This document shows positions 27,605 to 36,085 of a stretch of 64,000 nt of DNA, piece by piece. Under the pieces are notes generated by a model. It saw only the letters and a list, made by a program, of their open reading frames with translations, was not told the DNA's origin and did not search any database. Each line of letters starts with the position of its first letter. The first letter of the stretch is position 1. Where the stretch lies: contig OZ241380.1 in NCBI GenBank assembly GCA_965200765.1, positions 2,356,001-2,420,000 on the forward strand, read 5' to 3'. Origin of the DNA: G965200765 sp965200765. Its GTDB lineage: Bacteria > Pseudomonadota > Gammaproteobacteria > Arenicellales > JAJDZL01. The position numbers and the translations under genes are program-made.

Positions 27605-30298
27605 TTGGACTCAACAAACAAAAAAATCTACTTGATAGACGGCACAGCCTATGTTTATCGCGCCTATTATGCGATGAACCTGACGACTGCGGCCGGCAAA
27701 CCCACCGGCGCAGTTTATACGATGGTCAACATGCTGAACGGAATCATACGTGACCATGCGCCGGATTACATGGTGACTGTATTTGATGCCAAAGGAAAAA
27801 CTTTTCGCGACGACATCTTTCCCGAGTACAAAGCAAATCGCAAACCCATGCCGGATGACTTGCGACCGCAGTACGAAACTATTCAGGAGCTGGTACCTGC
27901 AATGGGTATTCCGGTCCTGTGTATTCCAAAAGTTGAAGCAGACGATGTGATTGGCACACTGGCTGTACAAGCGGAGAAGCAGAACCTTTTCACAGTCATC
28001 GCCAGTAACGACAAGGATCTGGCGCAATTGGTAACCGATCAGGTTGTACTACTCGACGAGAAGCGAAGTATTGAAATAGATTCAGACGGCGTACAAGAAA
28101 AGTTCGGTGTTCCGCCAAATCGAATCGCAGATTATTTGGCCCTGGTTGGAGATACCTCGGACAATATCCCGGGCGTGCCGGGAGTTGGAGCAAAAACTGC
28201 CGCGAAATGGCTTAAGATTCATGGCTCTCTGAACGAGATTATTGACAATGCGGATCAAATTGGAGGCAAAGTCGGTGAAAACTTGAGAAACGGTCTGGAA
28301 CAGTTGAAACTGTCCCGCGAGCTGGTTGAACTGAAGTTGGACGTTGACGTTGATTTCAATCTGACATCCTTTCAACTAGCCGCGCCGGATACCGATGTAC
28401 TGCGAGAAATCTACACTCAGCATGAATTCAAAACCTTCCTTGCTGAACTGAACGGTGACTCGGACCATGAGCACAAGGATGAAATCAACTACACCGCCAT
28501 TTTGGACGAAGATTTGCTTGATCAGCTGATCACGCGGCTACAAGCAAGTGAGGTTTTCGGACTGGACACGGAAACAACCGGAATCAACGCACGGCAAGAT
28601 TCCCTGGTTGGAATTTCAGTCAGTGTTCAGGAAAACGAAGCATTCTACATCCCTGTAGCACACAACTATTTGAATGCACCTGAACAATTGAGCAGAGATT
28701 TGGTACTTGGCAAACTCGCGCCGGTACTGCAAAGCGAATCCATCGCAAAAGTGATTCAGAATGCAAAGTTTGACAAGGCTGTGTTTGCAAAATACGGAGT
28801 GGAAGTCAAAGGATGTATCTACGACACCATGCTGGAATCGTACGTATTGAATAGCACAGGAGGTTTCCCTCACAGTCTGGACAAACTTTCCGAGAAATAT
28901 CTGGGACATATCACTACCAAGTATGAAGATGTCGCAGGACGCGGCAAAAAGCAGATTACCTTTGATCAGGTCGAAGTGGAGCAAGCAACGACCTACGCAG
29001 CAGAAGATGCGGATATCGCTTTGCGTCTGCACAAGACATTGTGGCCGCAACTGAAAGACAACAAAGCACTTCTGAAAGTATATGAGAGCATTGAAATGCC
29101 GCTTACTGCAGTGCTTTCCAGAATGGAAAACAACGGCGTGCTAATTGACCGGGATGAACTCTCAAGGCAAAGCGCTGAACTGCAAACTGGTTTGGAGCAA
29201 GTGCAACGGGAAATCTTCGATCTATCCGGAGCAGAATTCAATTTGTCATCTCCAATGCAGATTCGGGAAGTACTGTACGAAAAACTTGGTTTGCACCCCA
29301 CCAACAAAAAAACTTCAAAAGGTGCCCTCTCTACGTCCGAACAAGCGTTGCGCGAATTGGCATTGTTCCATGATGTGCCGAAGTTGATCCTGGAATACCG
29401 CGGATTGTTCAAGTTGAAATCTACCTACACCGACACTCTTCCGGCACTGGTTGACCCGGACAGCGGTAGAGTTCATACTTCTTATCAACAAGCAGTAGCG
29501 GCGACTGGACGACTGTCGTCAACCGACCCGAATCTGCAGAATATTCCAATCCGCACCCCGGAAGGCAAGCGCGTTCGCGAAGCATTTATTGCGGAACCGG
29601 GACACGTGCTACTGTCCATTGACTACTCCCAGATTGAACTGAGATTGATGGCACACTTGTCAAGCGATGAGGGATTGCTAGAGGCTTTCAACCGCGGCGG
29701 TGATGTTCACCGAAGTACAGCGGCCGAGGTTTTTGGTGTTGATGAAGAAAGTGTCACTGCCGATCAGCGCCGCAACGCGAAGGGTATCAATTTTGGATTG
29801 ATCTATGGCATGTCAGCATTCGGACTCGGTCGACAACTGCAAATTGAACAGTCTTTGGCAAGGGACTATATTGACCAGTACTTTCAAAAATATCCGAAAG
29901 TGAAAGAATATATGGAAACAACACGGGAAAAGGCAGGAAACGACCAGTTCGTTGAAACCATTTTCGGCAGGCGATTCCATGTACAGGGCATTAAAGACAA
30001 GAATTTCTCTCGTCGCCAGCATGCGGAACGGACTGCCATCAATGCACCACTGCAGGGTTCTGCAGCAGACATAATCAAGCTCGCAATGATTGAAGTGGAT
30101 CAATGGATCATGGAATCGGGTCGACCGGTTCGAATGATCATGCAAGTTCATGACGAACTGGTTTTTGAAGTTTCAGAATCTGACGTTGAGCCGGTTCGCC
30201 ACAAGATTTCGGAAATCATGGAAAAAATAGCAACTCTGAGTGTGCCGCTGATTGTTGACTCAGGCGTTGGAACCAACTGGGCAACTGCTCACGATTAG
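27605..30298 (+). CDS. polA: DNA polymerase I
   Basis: Full-length PolA of 897 residues for gap filling and primer removal. Domains in order: 5'-3' exonuclease (1-280), a 3'-5' proofreading exonuclease (about 300-500) with active motifs LDTETTG, NAKFDKAVF and YAAEDADIALRLH, and the polymerase with motif A DYSQIELRLMAHLS, the finger motif RRNAKGINFGLIYG and motif C MQVHDELVFE. All appear intact. The start codon is TTG at 27605, the first residue of the conserved N-terminus; no better ATG is available. It converges with engB and overlaps its stop by four bases. Confidence 0.97.
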   Translation: MDSTNKKIYLIDGTAYVYRAYYAMNLTTAAGKPTGAVYTMVNMLNGIIRDHAPDYMVTVFDAKGKTFRDDIFPEYKANRKPMPDDLRPQYETIQELVPAMGIPVLCIPKVEADDVIGTLAVQAEKQNLFTVIASNDKDLAQLVTDQVVLLDEKRSIEIDSDGVQEKFGVPPNRIADYLALVGDTSDNIPGVPGVGAKTAAKWLKIHGSLNEIIDNADQIGGKVGENLRNGLEQLKLSRELVELKLDVDVDFNLTSFQLAAPDTDVLREIYTQHEFKTFLAELNGDSDHEHKDEINYTAILDEDLLDQLITRLQASEVFGLDTETTGINARQDSLVGISVSVQENEAFYIPVAHNYLNAPEQLSRDLVLGKLAPVLQSESIAKVIQNAKFDKAVFAKYGVEVKGCIYDTMLESYVLNSTGGFPHSLDKLSEKYLGHITTKYEDVAGRGKKQITFDQVEVEQATTYAAEDADIALRLHKTLWPQLKDNKALLKVYESIEMPLTAVLSRMENNGVLIDRDELSRQSAELQTGLEQVQREIFDLSGAEFNLSSPMQIREVLYEKLGLHPTNKKTSKGALSTSEQALRELALFHDVPKLILEYRGLFKLKSTYTDTLPALVDPDSGRVHTSYQQAVAATGRLSSTDPNLQNIPIRTPEGKRVREAFIAEPGHVLLSIDYSQIELRLMAHLSSDEGLLEAFNRGGDVHRSTAAEVFGVDEESVTADQRRNAKGINFGLIYGMSAFGLGRQLQIEQSLARDYIDQYFQKYPKVKEYMETTREKAGNDQFVETIFGRRFHVQGIKDKNFSRRQHAERTAINAPLQGSAADIIKLAMIEVDQWIMESGRPVRMIMQVHDELVFEVSESDVEPVRHKISEIMEKIATLSVPLIVDSGVGTNWATAHD

Positions 30299-30939
30299 TC
30301 TGCATTTTCGTCTTCGTTGAGCCATTGCAATACGCATTGTCGGGCTTCAACAACGCCAATTCCCTTGGTACTCGAAAATGGTTGCACAGAAATCAACGGC
30401 TGGTCGGCCAACGACTTTTGTACTGCTTCAACCGCTACGCGCATGCGAGAACTGCCAAGTTTGTCCGCCTTTGTCAAAAGCAACCGAACCCGCAAGCCCG
30501 AATGGTTGCACCATTCAAGCAACTGTACATCTTGGGGTCGGAGCGGATGCCGAATGTCCATCGTTTGAATGAGTCCGCGAAGGCTGTTTCGGGTAGTCAA
30601 ATACTCTTCAATGGTTTTGGACCAGTGAATTTTCAATTTCTCCGGGACTTTTGCATATCCGTAACCCGGCAGATCGACTAACCGGACTTCGGGAGTAATT
30701 GAAAAAAATACAATTTGCTGGGTACGCCCGGGCACTTTGCTTGTTCTTGCAAGACGAGTGTGATTGGTGAGCGCATTGAGCGCACTGGACTTGCCGCTGT
30801 TCGAGCGTCCCGCGAATGCAACTTCGGCCCCCGAGTCAGGCAGAAGCTGATAAATTCTGTGTGCTGCCAGTTCAAATCTTGCACTGTTGAGGCTGTTGAT
30901 TTTGCTCATTTCAAATTCTGTTCCAAAATTTTCGTTCAA
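30295..30939 (-). CDS. engB: Ribosome biogenesis GTPase EngB (YihA)
   Basis: EngB is an essential GTPase in 50S subunit assembly. G1 is GRSNSGKSSALNAL near residue 40, G3 is DLPGYG near residue 88, and G4 is LLTKADK near residue 155. The length of 214 is typical. The polA-engB-cytochrome c4 neighbourhood is common in gammaproteobacteria, with engB convergent to polA and divergent from the cytochrome. Confidence 0.95.
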   Translation of the reverse strand: MNENFGTEFEMSKINSLNSARFELAAHRIYQLLPDSGAEVAFAGRSNSGKSSALNALTNHTRLARTSKVPGRTQQIVFFSITPEVRLVDLPGYGYAKVPEKLKIHWSKTIEEYLTTRNSLRGLIQTMDIRHPLRPQDVQLLEWCNHSGLRVRLLLTKADKLGSSRMRVAVEAVQKSLADQPLISVQPFSSTKGIGVVEARQCVLQWLNEDENAD

Positions 30940-31031
30940 TGATGTATTATTTGCAAACCTTTGAAGTTTGTAAAATACCCGATTTCAATTCAGCAAGGTA
31001 AAATTCTGTCATGCAATCAATAGGCGTTTCA

Positions 31032-31631
31032 ATGTCTCGAATACTGTGTATCCTTGTTGCGACCCTTGGCATCGCATCCAATGCTTATGCCGCTGGCGAT
31101 GCGGAGGCAGGCAAGGCCAAATCCGCCCTGTGCGTTGCTTGCCACGGACAGGACGGCAATAGCATTAATCCGCAGTTCCCAAAAATCGCGGGGCAAGTGC
31201 CGGGTTATGTCGCGACGCAACTCAGGAAGTTTCAAAACGGAGACCGGGAAGGTCCAACCATGAATGCACTTGTCAAGACATTGACTGAAGAAGACATGGC
31301 AGACTTTGATGCCTACTATTCACAGTTTGAATCCACCCAGGAAAGTATTGCCGAAGAAGACTTGCCCGCCGCGATGCGTGGCAGGGAAATCTACAGAATC
31401 GGTCAGGAGCAATACTCCATACCGGCCTGCATGTCATGCCATGGTCCGGCGGGACAAGGCATTCCAATTCGGTATCCGCGTATTGCCGGGCAGTATCGGG
31501 GTTACATCATTCGGTCACTGCAGGAACTCAAGGATGGACGTTGGGTCAGTGAAGAAATGAATCCGATTGCATTTCGCCTGACTCAGCAACAAATCGAAGA
31601 CTTGGCGACTTACCTGCAAGGGTTGAATTAA
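31032..31631 (+). CDS. Di-haem cytochrome c4
   Basis: This is a periplasmic electron carrier with two class I cytochrome c domains. A signal peptide begins at ATG 31032 (MSRILCILVATLGIASNAYA); an in-frame ATG at 31011 is possible but less fitting. Haem motifs are CVACH near residue 36 and CMSCH near residue 135, with likely axial methionines in PTMNAL and EEMNPI. It would donate electrons to a terminal oxidase. It converges with pgi, leaving only eleven bases between the two coding regions. Confidence 0.93.
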   Translation: MSRILCILVATLGIASNAYAAGDAEAGKAKSALCVACHGQDGNSINPQFPKIAGQVPGYVATQLRKFQNGDREGPTMNALVKTLTEEDMADFDAYYSQFESTQESIAEEDLPAAMRGREIYRIGQEQYSIPACMSCHGPAGQGIPIRYPRIAGQYRGYIIRSLQELKDGRWVSEEMNPIAFRLTQQQIEDLATYLQGLN

Positions 31632-31642
31632 ACAACTGTTGA

Positions 31643-33196
31643 TCAATCAAGCAATTCAACCAACCGCTTGAGACCGGTTGCTGTGTTGCCAGTCAGTTTT
31701 ACTGCGTGGACCTGATTGCTCCGGTGTCGGAGTACCTCGATATCGGTAGCTGCCTGCACCATCATTGATTGGTGAAAGCCATAAGGTTTGCCGGCGACCA
31801 TTACATCGTCAGGTGTATCCAGAATAATCAGGAAACGTCCTCCAGCAGGTCCGCCCTTGTGAAACTGACCTGTTGAGTGCAAATACTGCGGTCCATAGTG
31901 GTAAACCACCGGTGCACTTGTTTTGGACTGAGCTTTAGCGACAAAGATATTCAGCAGTTCCTCGTTTTCCGGAGTTGGATCAATGTATGCCAAAATCGAA
32001 ATGTACCCGAACTTCTTTCCAAAATGAACAAGCGATTTGAGGGAATTGCTCAAGGCACTGGCTTGCTGACTGTCTCCATTCACCAGAATGAAATTGTTTT
32101 GCAAAGCAACGAACTCGGATTCCGAGAAATTTTCCAGTCGCTCTACGGCACTTCGTTTCGAGTTTTCAACATCTGGCTGATCGACCGGATTTATACCCAG
32201 TTGCCTAGCGGCCAAGGTCACAATTGTTTGCCAATCCAGGAATAAACGCACCAATTCTTCTGTACTGCCAAGCCTCAGTGAGTACATCTCGGCCGTTTTT
32301 GCATTGCACTCGCCGACCGATACCGATAATATGTCTGATTCAGAGTTGTTTGCCTGAATCACTGGCAAAACGCCCAAATTTTCTTTGCCGAGACTTTCTG
32401 CGATGAGTTGTTCCAACCAACGAGCGAGTGGAGAGTGACGTCGGGAAACTGACAAAACAAGTTGACTACACTTGCTTTTGCAATGTTTCGCCAGTACGGT
32501 TGCCAATTCACAAATATAGGAATCATACTTGCCGTCCTTATCGTGAACAGACTTCAAGTAGTCCTGGTATGCTTGATACACAGATTCCAATTGAACCCCT
32601 ATCATCATTCCGCTTGCCAGATTCAGTATGCTTAGTGCCGAAAACCGCCCCGGCACGATCGGGTCTGCTTCTATCACCCTGATTTCATTTTGCTGTGCCC
32701 ATCGTTTCAGTGGACTGGATGCAGAACTGGTAACTACGGAAAAATACTCGGATGCCGGATTCAAGTTTGCCCTGGTATGAATCGTACGCGCCAAGTCAAA
32801 CGTTTCAGTTGTCCCGCCTGACTTGCTGGCAACCATGAAATGAACCGTACGGGATTTGGCGAGCTTGATGATTCTCCTGACCGAGTCAGGATGCGTGGAG
32901 TTCAAAATTTGAAAGTGTTGCAAATCATGAAGATTGGGCATGGCACCGTATGCTTCCAGCGCCTGATTCGCACCGCCGATTCCGACAACCACGATCGTCT
33001 TGAATTTCCTCCTGATTTTGCGATTGTGGTTGACAATTTCAGGTTGACGCAGAACCGACAGGGCCCGTTCACAAGAATCAGTCCATCCAGCAAATTCGGA
33101 ATTATCCGAGTCAGTGAAATTCTGTTCGCTCCAGAGCGATGGATCTTTTTCGAATAATCGAACAGAAAGCCGCTTTCCGACTAGATCGATGCCCAT
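31643..33196 (-). CDS. pgi: Glucose-6-phosphate isomerase, type found fused to transaldolase
   Basis: This enzyme interconverts glucose 6-phosphate and fructose 6-phosphate. The SIS-fold phosphate site is VASKSGGTTETFDL near residue 125. The acid/base region is EQLIAESLGKENLGVLPV near residue 270, and the C-terminal motif is QYLHSTGQFHKGGPAGG near residue 450. The latter patterns resemble the Pgi half of transaldolase-Pgi fusions and some stand-alone relatives more than the classical E. coli enzyme; no transaldolase is present here. ATG 33196 (MGIDLVGKRLSV) is preferred, with 33223 as an alternative. It is the last gene of a minus-strand run beginning at uvrD. Confidence 0.85.
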   Translation of the reverse strand: MGIDLVGKRLSVRLFEKDPSLWSEQNFTDSDNSEFAGWTDSCERALSVLRQPEIVNHNRKIRRKFKTIVVVGIGGANQALEAYGAMPNLHDLQHFQILNSTHPDSVRRIIKLAKSRTVHFMVASKSGGTTETFDLARTIHTRANLNPASEYFSVVTSSASSPLKRWAQQNEIRVIEADPIVPGRFSALSILNLASGMMIGVQLESVYQAYQDYLKSVHDKDGKYDSYICELATVLAKHCKSKCSQLVLSVSRRHSPLARWLEQLIAESLGKENLGVLPVIQANNSESDILSVSVGECNAKTAEMYSLRLGSTEELVRLFLDWQTIVTLAARQLGINPVDQPDVENSKRSAVERLENFSESEFVALQNNFILVNGDSQQASALSNSLKSLVHFGKKFGYISILAYIDPTPENEELLNIFVAKAQSKTSAPVVYHYGPQYLHSTGQFHKGGPAGGRFLIILDTPDDVMVAGKPYGFHQSMMVQAATDIEVLRHRSNQVHAVKLTGNTATGLKRLVELLD

Positions 33197-33279
33197 ACAA
33201 AATACTGCGAATTTCACCGGCAAATGTCCGCCTCGAACTATTGGATCAAGATCTGAAGCGGGGCACAGCCAAGTTGATT

Positions 33280-34134
33280 TCAGGGCGGGCTAAACAATGT
33301 AGCGAACGTATTCTTTATTCCTTTTGCCTCGCGCATTCGGATGAACAGTCTGGTGTAACCGTGGAAGAATACAATCAGCGGATTGACTGAATTGATAGGT
33401 CGGGTGATTCCGTAGTCAACCTGCTCTTGCTCTTCGGCAAATGTTTTGAACCACTTGTCCCAGACAATAAACATTCCAGCATAGTTTTTATCAATATATT
33501 GCGGATTTCTGCCATGATGCACTCGATGATGGGATGGAGTATTGAAAATCATCTCTATTGGTTTTGGAAACTTGCCAATCGTTTCGGTGTGCAGGTAAGT
33601 TTGATAAACAAGCACGATCGCTTGCGACAGAAAAATGACAAAAGGATTGAATCCGAGTATAGCCAAGGGCAGATGAAAGAACAGTGCAATGACTCCGTCA
33701 AGCGGGCCAAATCGATAGGCTACAGAAATATTGAAGTAAGGGGAGCTGTGATGCACCGAATGCGTACCCCAGGCAAAACCCACCCGGTGTGAGAAGCGAT
33801 GCTCCCAATAATATACAAAATCTGCCAATAGAATACAAAGCGCCAAAGACCAGATTGTGCTCGGAATGTACCACAGAGCAACGTATTCATAGACAAAGTA
33901 AAACGATACGACGTAGAAGGTGCCAAGCAGAATATTAATCCAGGTTGAGGCGGCCAAGGTACAGAAATTGGCAAAGCCATCGGCGACCATATTGAATTTC
34001 AGCTTGCGTTTCACCGCGTAGCGAATACCTTCAAACAAGAGAAAAAACATGGCTGCTACGAAAATCCAGTAATCCAGATTCTCCTGCCAGTACCACAACT
34101 GCATTTCAGTGAGTATTACTGATGCCAGCTCCAT
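33280..34134 (-). CDS. Sterol desaturase / fatty acid hydroxylase family protein
   Basis: This is an integral-membrane di-iron oxygenase of 284 residues that would hydroxylate or desaturate a lipid. The histidine clusters are HRFSHRVGFAWGTHSVHHSS near residue 115 and, after further hydrophobic segments, NTPSHHRVHHGRNPQYIDKNYAG near residue 190. The ordering fits the family. The lipid substrate is unknown; ornithine lipids, hopanoids and carotenoids are all possibilities for relatives. It lies between the zinc-finger gene and pgi. Confidence 0.85.
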   Translation of the reverse strand: MELASVILTEMQLWYWQENLDYWIFVAAMFFLLFEGIRYAVKRKLKFNMVADGFANFCTLAASTWINILLGTFYVVSFYFVYEYVALWYIPSTIWSLALCILLADFVYYWEHRFSHRVGFAWGTHSVHHSSPYFNISVAYRFGPLDGVIALFFHLPLAILGFNPFVIFLSQAIVLVYQTYLHTETIGKFPKPIEMIFNTPSHHRVHHGRNPQYIDKNYAGMFIVWDKWFKTFAEEQEQVDYGITRPINSVNPLIVFFHGYTRLFIRMREAKGIKNTFATLFSPP

Positions 34135-34169
34135 ATCGTATACCTATCGTAGTAAATTCCGAGTTTTGG

Positions 34170-34391
34170 TTACCCTTCCGACTCTCGTTGCAGTCGAAAC
34201 TTCGTACCGCAATATGGACAAGCCTCTTCACCTGTGTTTTCAATTGGAAGGTATACGCGCGGATGAGAATCCCAAAGACGCATGCGCTCCAGTGGACAAT
34301 GAAGCGGAAGATCGTCTTCCGTTACGGTTATGATTGACTCCAAATTGGGAGTATCGCCATCTACGGGTTTGTAATCTACTGCCATGGCCAA
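34170..34391 (-). CDS. Small CHCC zinc-finger protein
   Basis: This protein of about 73 residues carries one likely zinc-binding site from the pattern LHCPLERMRLWDSHPRVYLP followed by EACPYCGTKF, giving the C-H-C-C ligand set of the zf-CHCC family (related to mitochondrial NDUFS6). The bacterial role is not established. It may start at the first or third codon (MAMAVDYKP). It sits six bases after ilvE, an association common in gammaproteobacteria. Confidence 0.85.
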   Translation of the reverse strand: MAMAVDYKPVDGDTPNLESIITVTEDDLPLHCPLERMRLWDSHPRVYLPIENTGEEACPYCGTKFRLQRESEG

Positions 34392-34397
34392 ATCTTC

Positions 34398-35324
34398 CTA
34401 AACGTAAGTTAACCAATTCTCGTGCTTTTCGCTTCGTCCCTGCACAACATCGAAATACATGGTCTGTAACTGTTTGGTAACCGGTCCACACGTTCCGGAA
34501 CCGATTTTACGACTATCCAATTCCCGAATCGGTGTTACTTCAGCTGCCGTTCCGGTAAAGAATGCTTCGTCAGCGACGTAGACTTCATCACGAGTAATCC
34601 GCTTTTCCTGAAAAGGAATCCCGAGCTCATCAAGCAACTGAATGGTTGTTTTTCGAGTTATGCCTTCCAGTGCCGAAGTGAGATCTGGCGTACTCACCAC
34701 CCCGTCTCTGACTATGAACACATTTTCGCCCGACCCTTCCATTACATACCCTTCGGTATCCAGCAACAATGCTTCATCGGCACCGTTTTCAATGGCTTCC
34801 CGAAGTGCCAGTATGGAATTTACGTAATGGCCGCAAGCTTTTGCACGGCACATGGATACATTCACATGCAGCCTGGAAAATGATGAAGTCTTGACGCGAA
34901 TGCCCTTTTCCAGTCCTTCGTCTCCCAGATAGGCACCCCACTCCCAGGAGGCGATTGCTACATGAGTACTCAGTTGGTCCGCGCGCAGGCCCATGCCTTC
35001 GGAACCGTAATACAAAATCGGGCGAATGTAGGCACTTTCCAATCCATTTTCGCGAACAACCGTGCACTGCGCTTCATTGATCGTATCCTGATCGTATTCA
35101 ACATCCATTCCCAGTATATGGGCGGACATGTAGAAACGATTGGTGTGGTCCGCAAGACGAAAAATTGCGGTGCCCTTTTCGGTCTTGTATGCGCGCACCC
35201 CTTCGAAGACACCAACTCCATAGTGAAGAGAATGAGTGAGAATGTGGACGTTGGCTTCTCGCCATGGTACCAGCTCTCCATCGAACCAGATAACACCGTC
35301 GCGGTCATTGAAAGGTGTGCTCAT
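34398..35324 (-). CDS. ilvE: Branched-chain amino acid aminotransferase
   Basis: This is a fold-type IV PLP enzyme making leucine, isoleucine and valine from their 2-oxo acids with glutamate. The PLP lysine is in CRAKACGHYVNSILALREA near residue 160. The other family motifs are SLHYGVGVFEGVRAYKTEKG near residue 32, EGSGENVFIVRDG near residue 205 and FFTGTAAEVTPI near residue 255. The length of 308 is typical. Confidence 0.95.
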   Translation of the reverse strand: MSTPFNDRDGVIWFDGELVPWREANVHILTHSLHYGVGVFEGVRAYKTEKGTAIFRLADHTNRFYMSAHILGMDVEYDQDTINEAQCTVVRENGLESAYIRPILYYGSEGMGLRADQLSTHVAIASWEWGAYLGDEGLEKGIRVKTSSFSRLHVNVSMCRAKACGHYVNSILALREAIENGADEALLLDTEGYVMEGSGENVFIVRDGVVSTPDLTSALEGITRKTTIQLLDELGIPFQEKRITRDEVYVADEAFFTGTAAEVTPIRELDSRKIGSGTCGPVTKQLQTMYFDVVQGRSEKHENWLTYV

Positions 35325-35442
35325 TGATTTCCTTGCTAACTGTAGGCGTTTGATTTGTGCATTTGCTGTAAGTAAAGAAATTATATAGTGCTGGTTGCCG
35401 GATTGGATTCAAAATTCACGAATACCGTGTCGGGTGCAAGCA

Positions 35443-36042
35443 TCAAGCTCGCTCAGCAACTTCAGCATTCAAATCAAATGGTTGGCGAGCAAAAATTCGC
35501 CGCACTATCGGCTCAAAAAACTCCAGCGGCTTGCTGTCATAATCGGGATCGAAGGCGTTTTGGTCCCACTTCTCACAGAAATTCACGCAATCCTGATAAT
35601 ACGGACTATCCCTGAATTTGTCGCGAAGATCGCGGTTGCCGCCCAAATGATGAAAAAAGTAGTAGCCCTGAAATACGCCGTGATGCTTGACAATCCAATA
35701 GGTCTTTTCTGACACGTACGGACGCAAAATCGCTGCTGCAAACTCGCCGTGATTCATGGGTGCCAACATGTCGCCAATATCGTGAAGCAAGGCCGCAACG
35801 ATTGTTTCTTCATCGGCACCGTCGCGCCATGCGCGGGTCGCGCATTGCAACGAATGCTCCAGCCGCGAAACCTTGTAGCCGGCCATGCTATGTTCCATCG
35901 AACGCAAATGCTCCAGGATCCGATCAGGTGTTGTATCGACATGGCCCTTCTCCAAATTCTCCAGCAAGAGATAATCTTCTCGAGTCCCGTCGGCCATTTG
36001 AACGAAGCCGACTGTATCTGTGTTGTTATTCTTTAACTCCAT
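35443..36042 (-). CDS. HD-domain protein, candidate di-iron oxygenase (PhnZ/TmpB-like)
   Basis: A 199-residue HD-superfamily protein. Metal-site residues appear in RLEHSLQCATRAW (His), ALLHDIGD (His-Asp) and APMNHGEF (His), then KHHGVFQGYYFFHHLGG and a later Asp. This spacing recalls the HD oxygenases PhnZ and TmpB, which cleave organophosphonates, and myo-inositol oxygenase. Simple HD phosphohydrolases are an alternative. No phosphonate transporter or PhnY-type partner is beside it, so the function is open. It lies 43 bases after uvrD on the same strand. Confidence 0.65.
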   Translation of the reverse strand: MELKNNNTDTVGFVQMADGTREDYLLLENLEKGHVDTTPDRILEHLRSMEHSMAGYKVSRLEHSLQCATRAWRDGADEETIVAALLHDIGDMLAPMNHGEFAAAILRPYVSEKTYWIVKHHGVFQGYYFFHHLGGNRDLRDKFRDSPYYQDCVNFCEKWDQNAFDPDYDSKPLEFFEPIVRRIFARQPFDLNAEVAERA

Positions 36043-36085
36043 TTCACACCTTCAAATACCGGGATTATAAATTTGGGTGAATTCT

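Noticed and set aside
31621..31661. Inverted repeat GGTTGAATT / AATTCAACC across the convergent ends of cytochrome c4 and pgi, as a bidirectional terminator
   Set aside because: The stem is AT-rich, has a 23-base loop and no T-run, and it lies in both coding ends. A terminator call is not supported.
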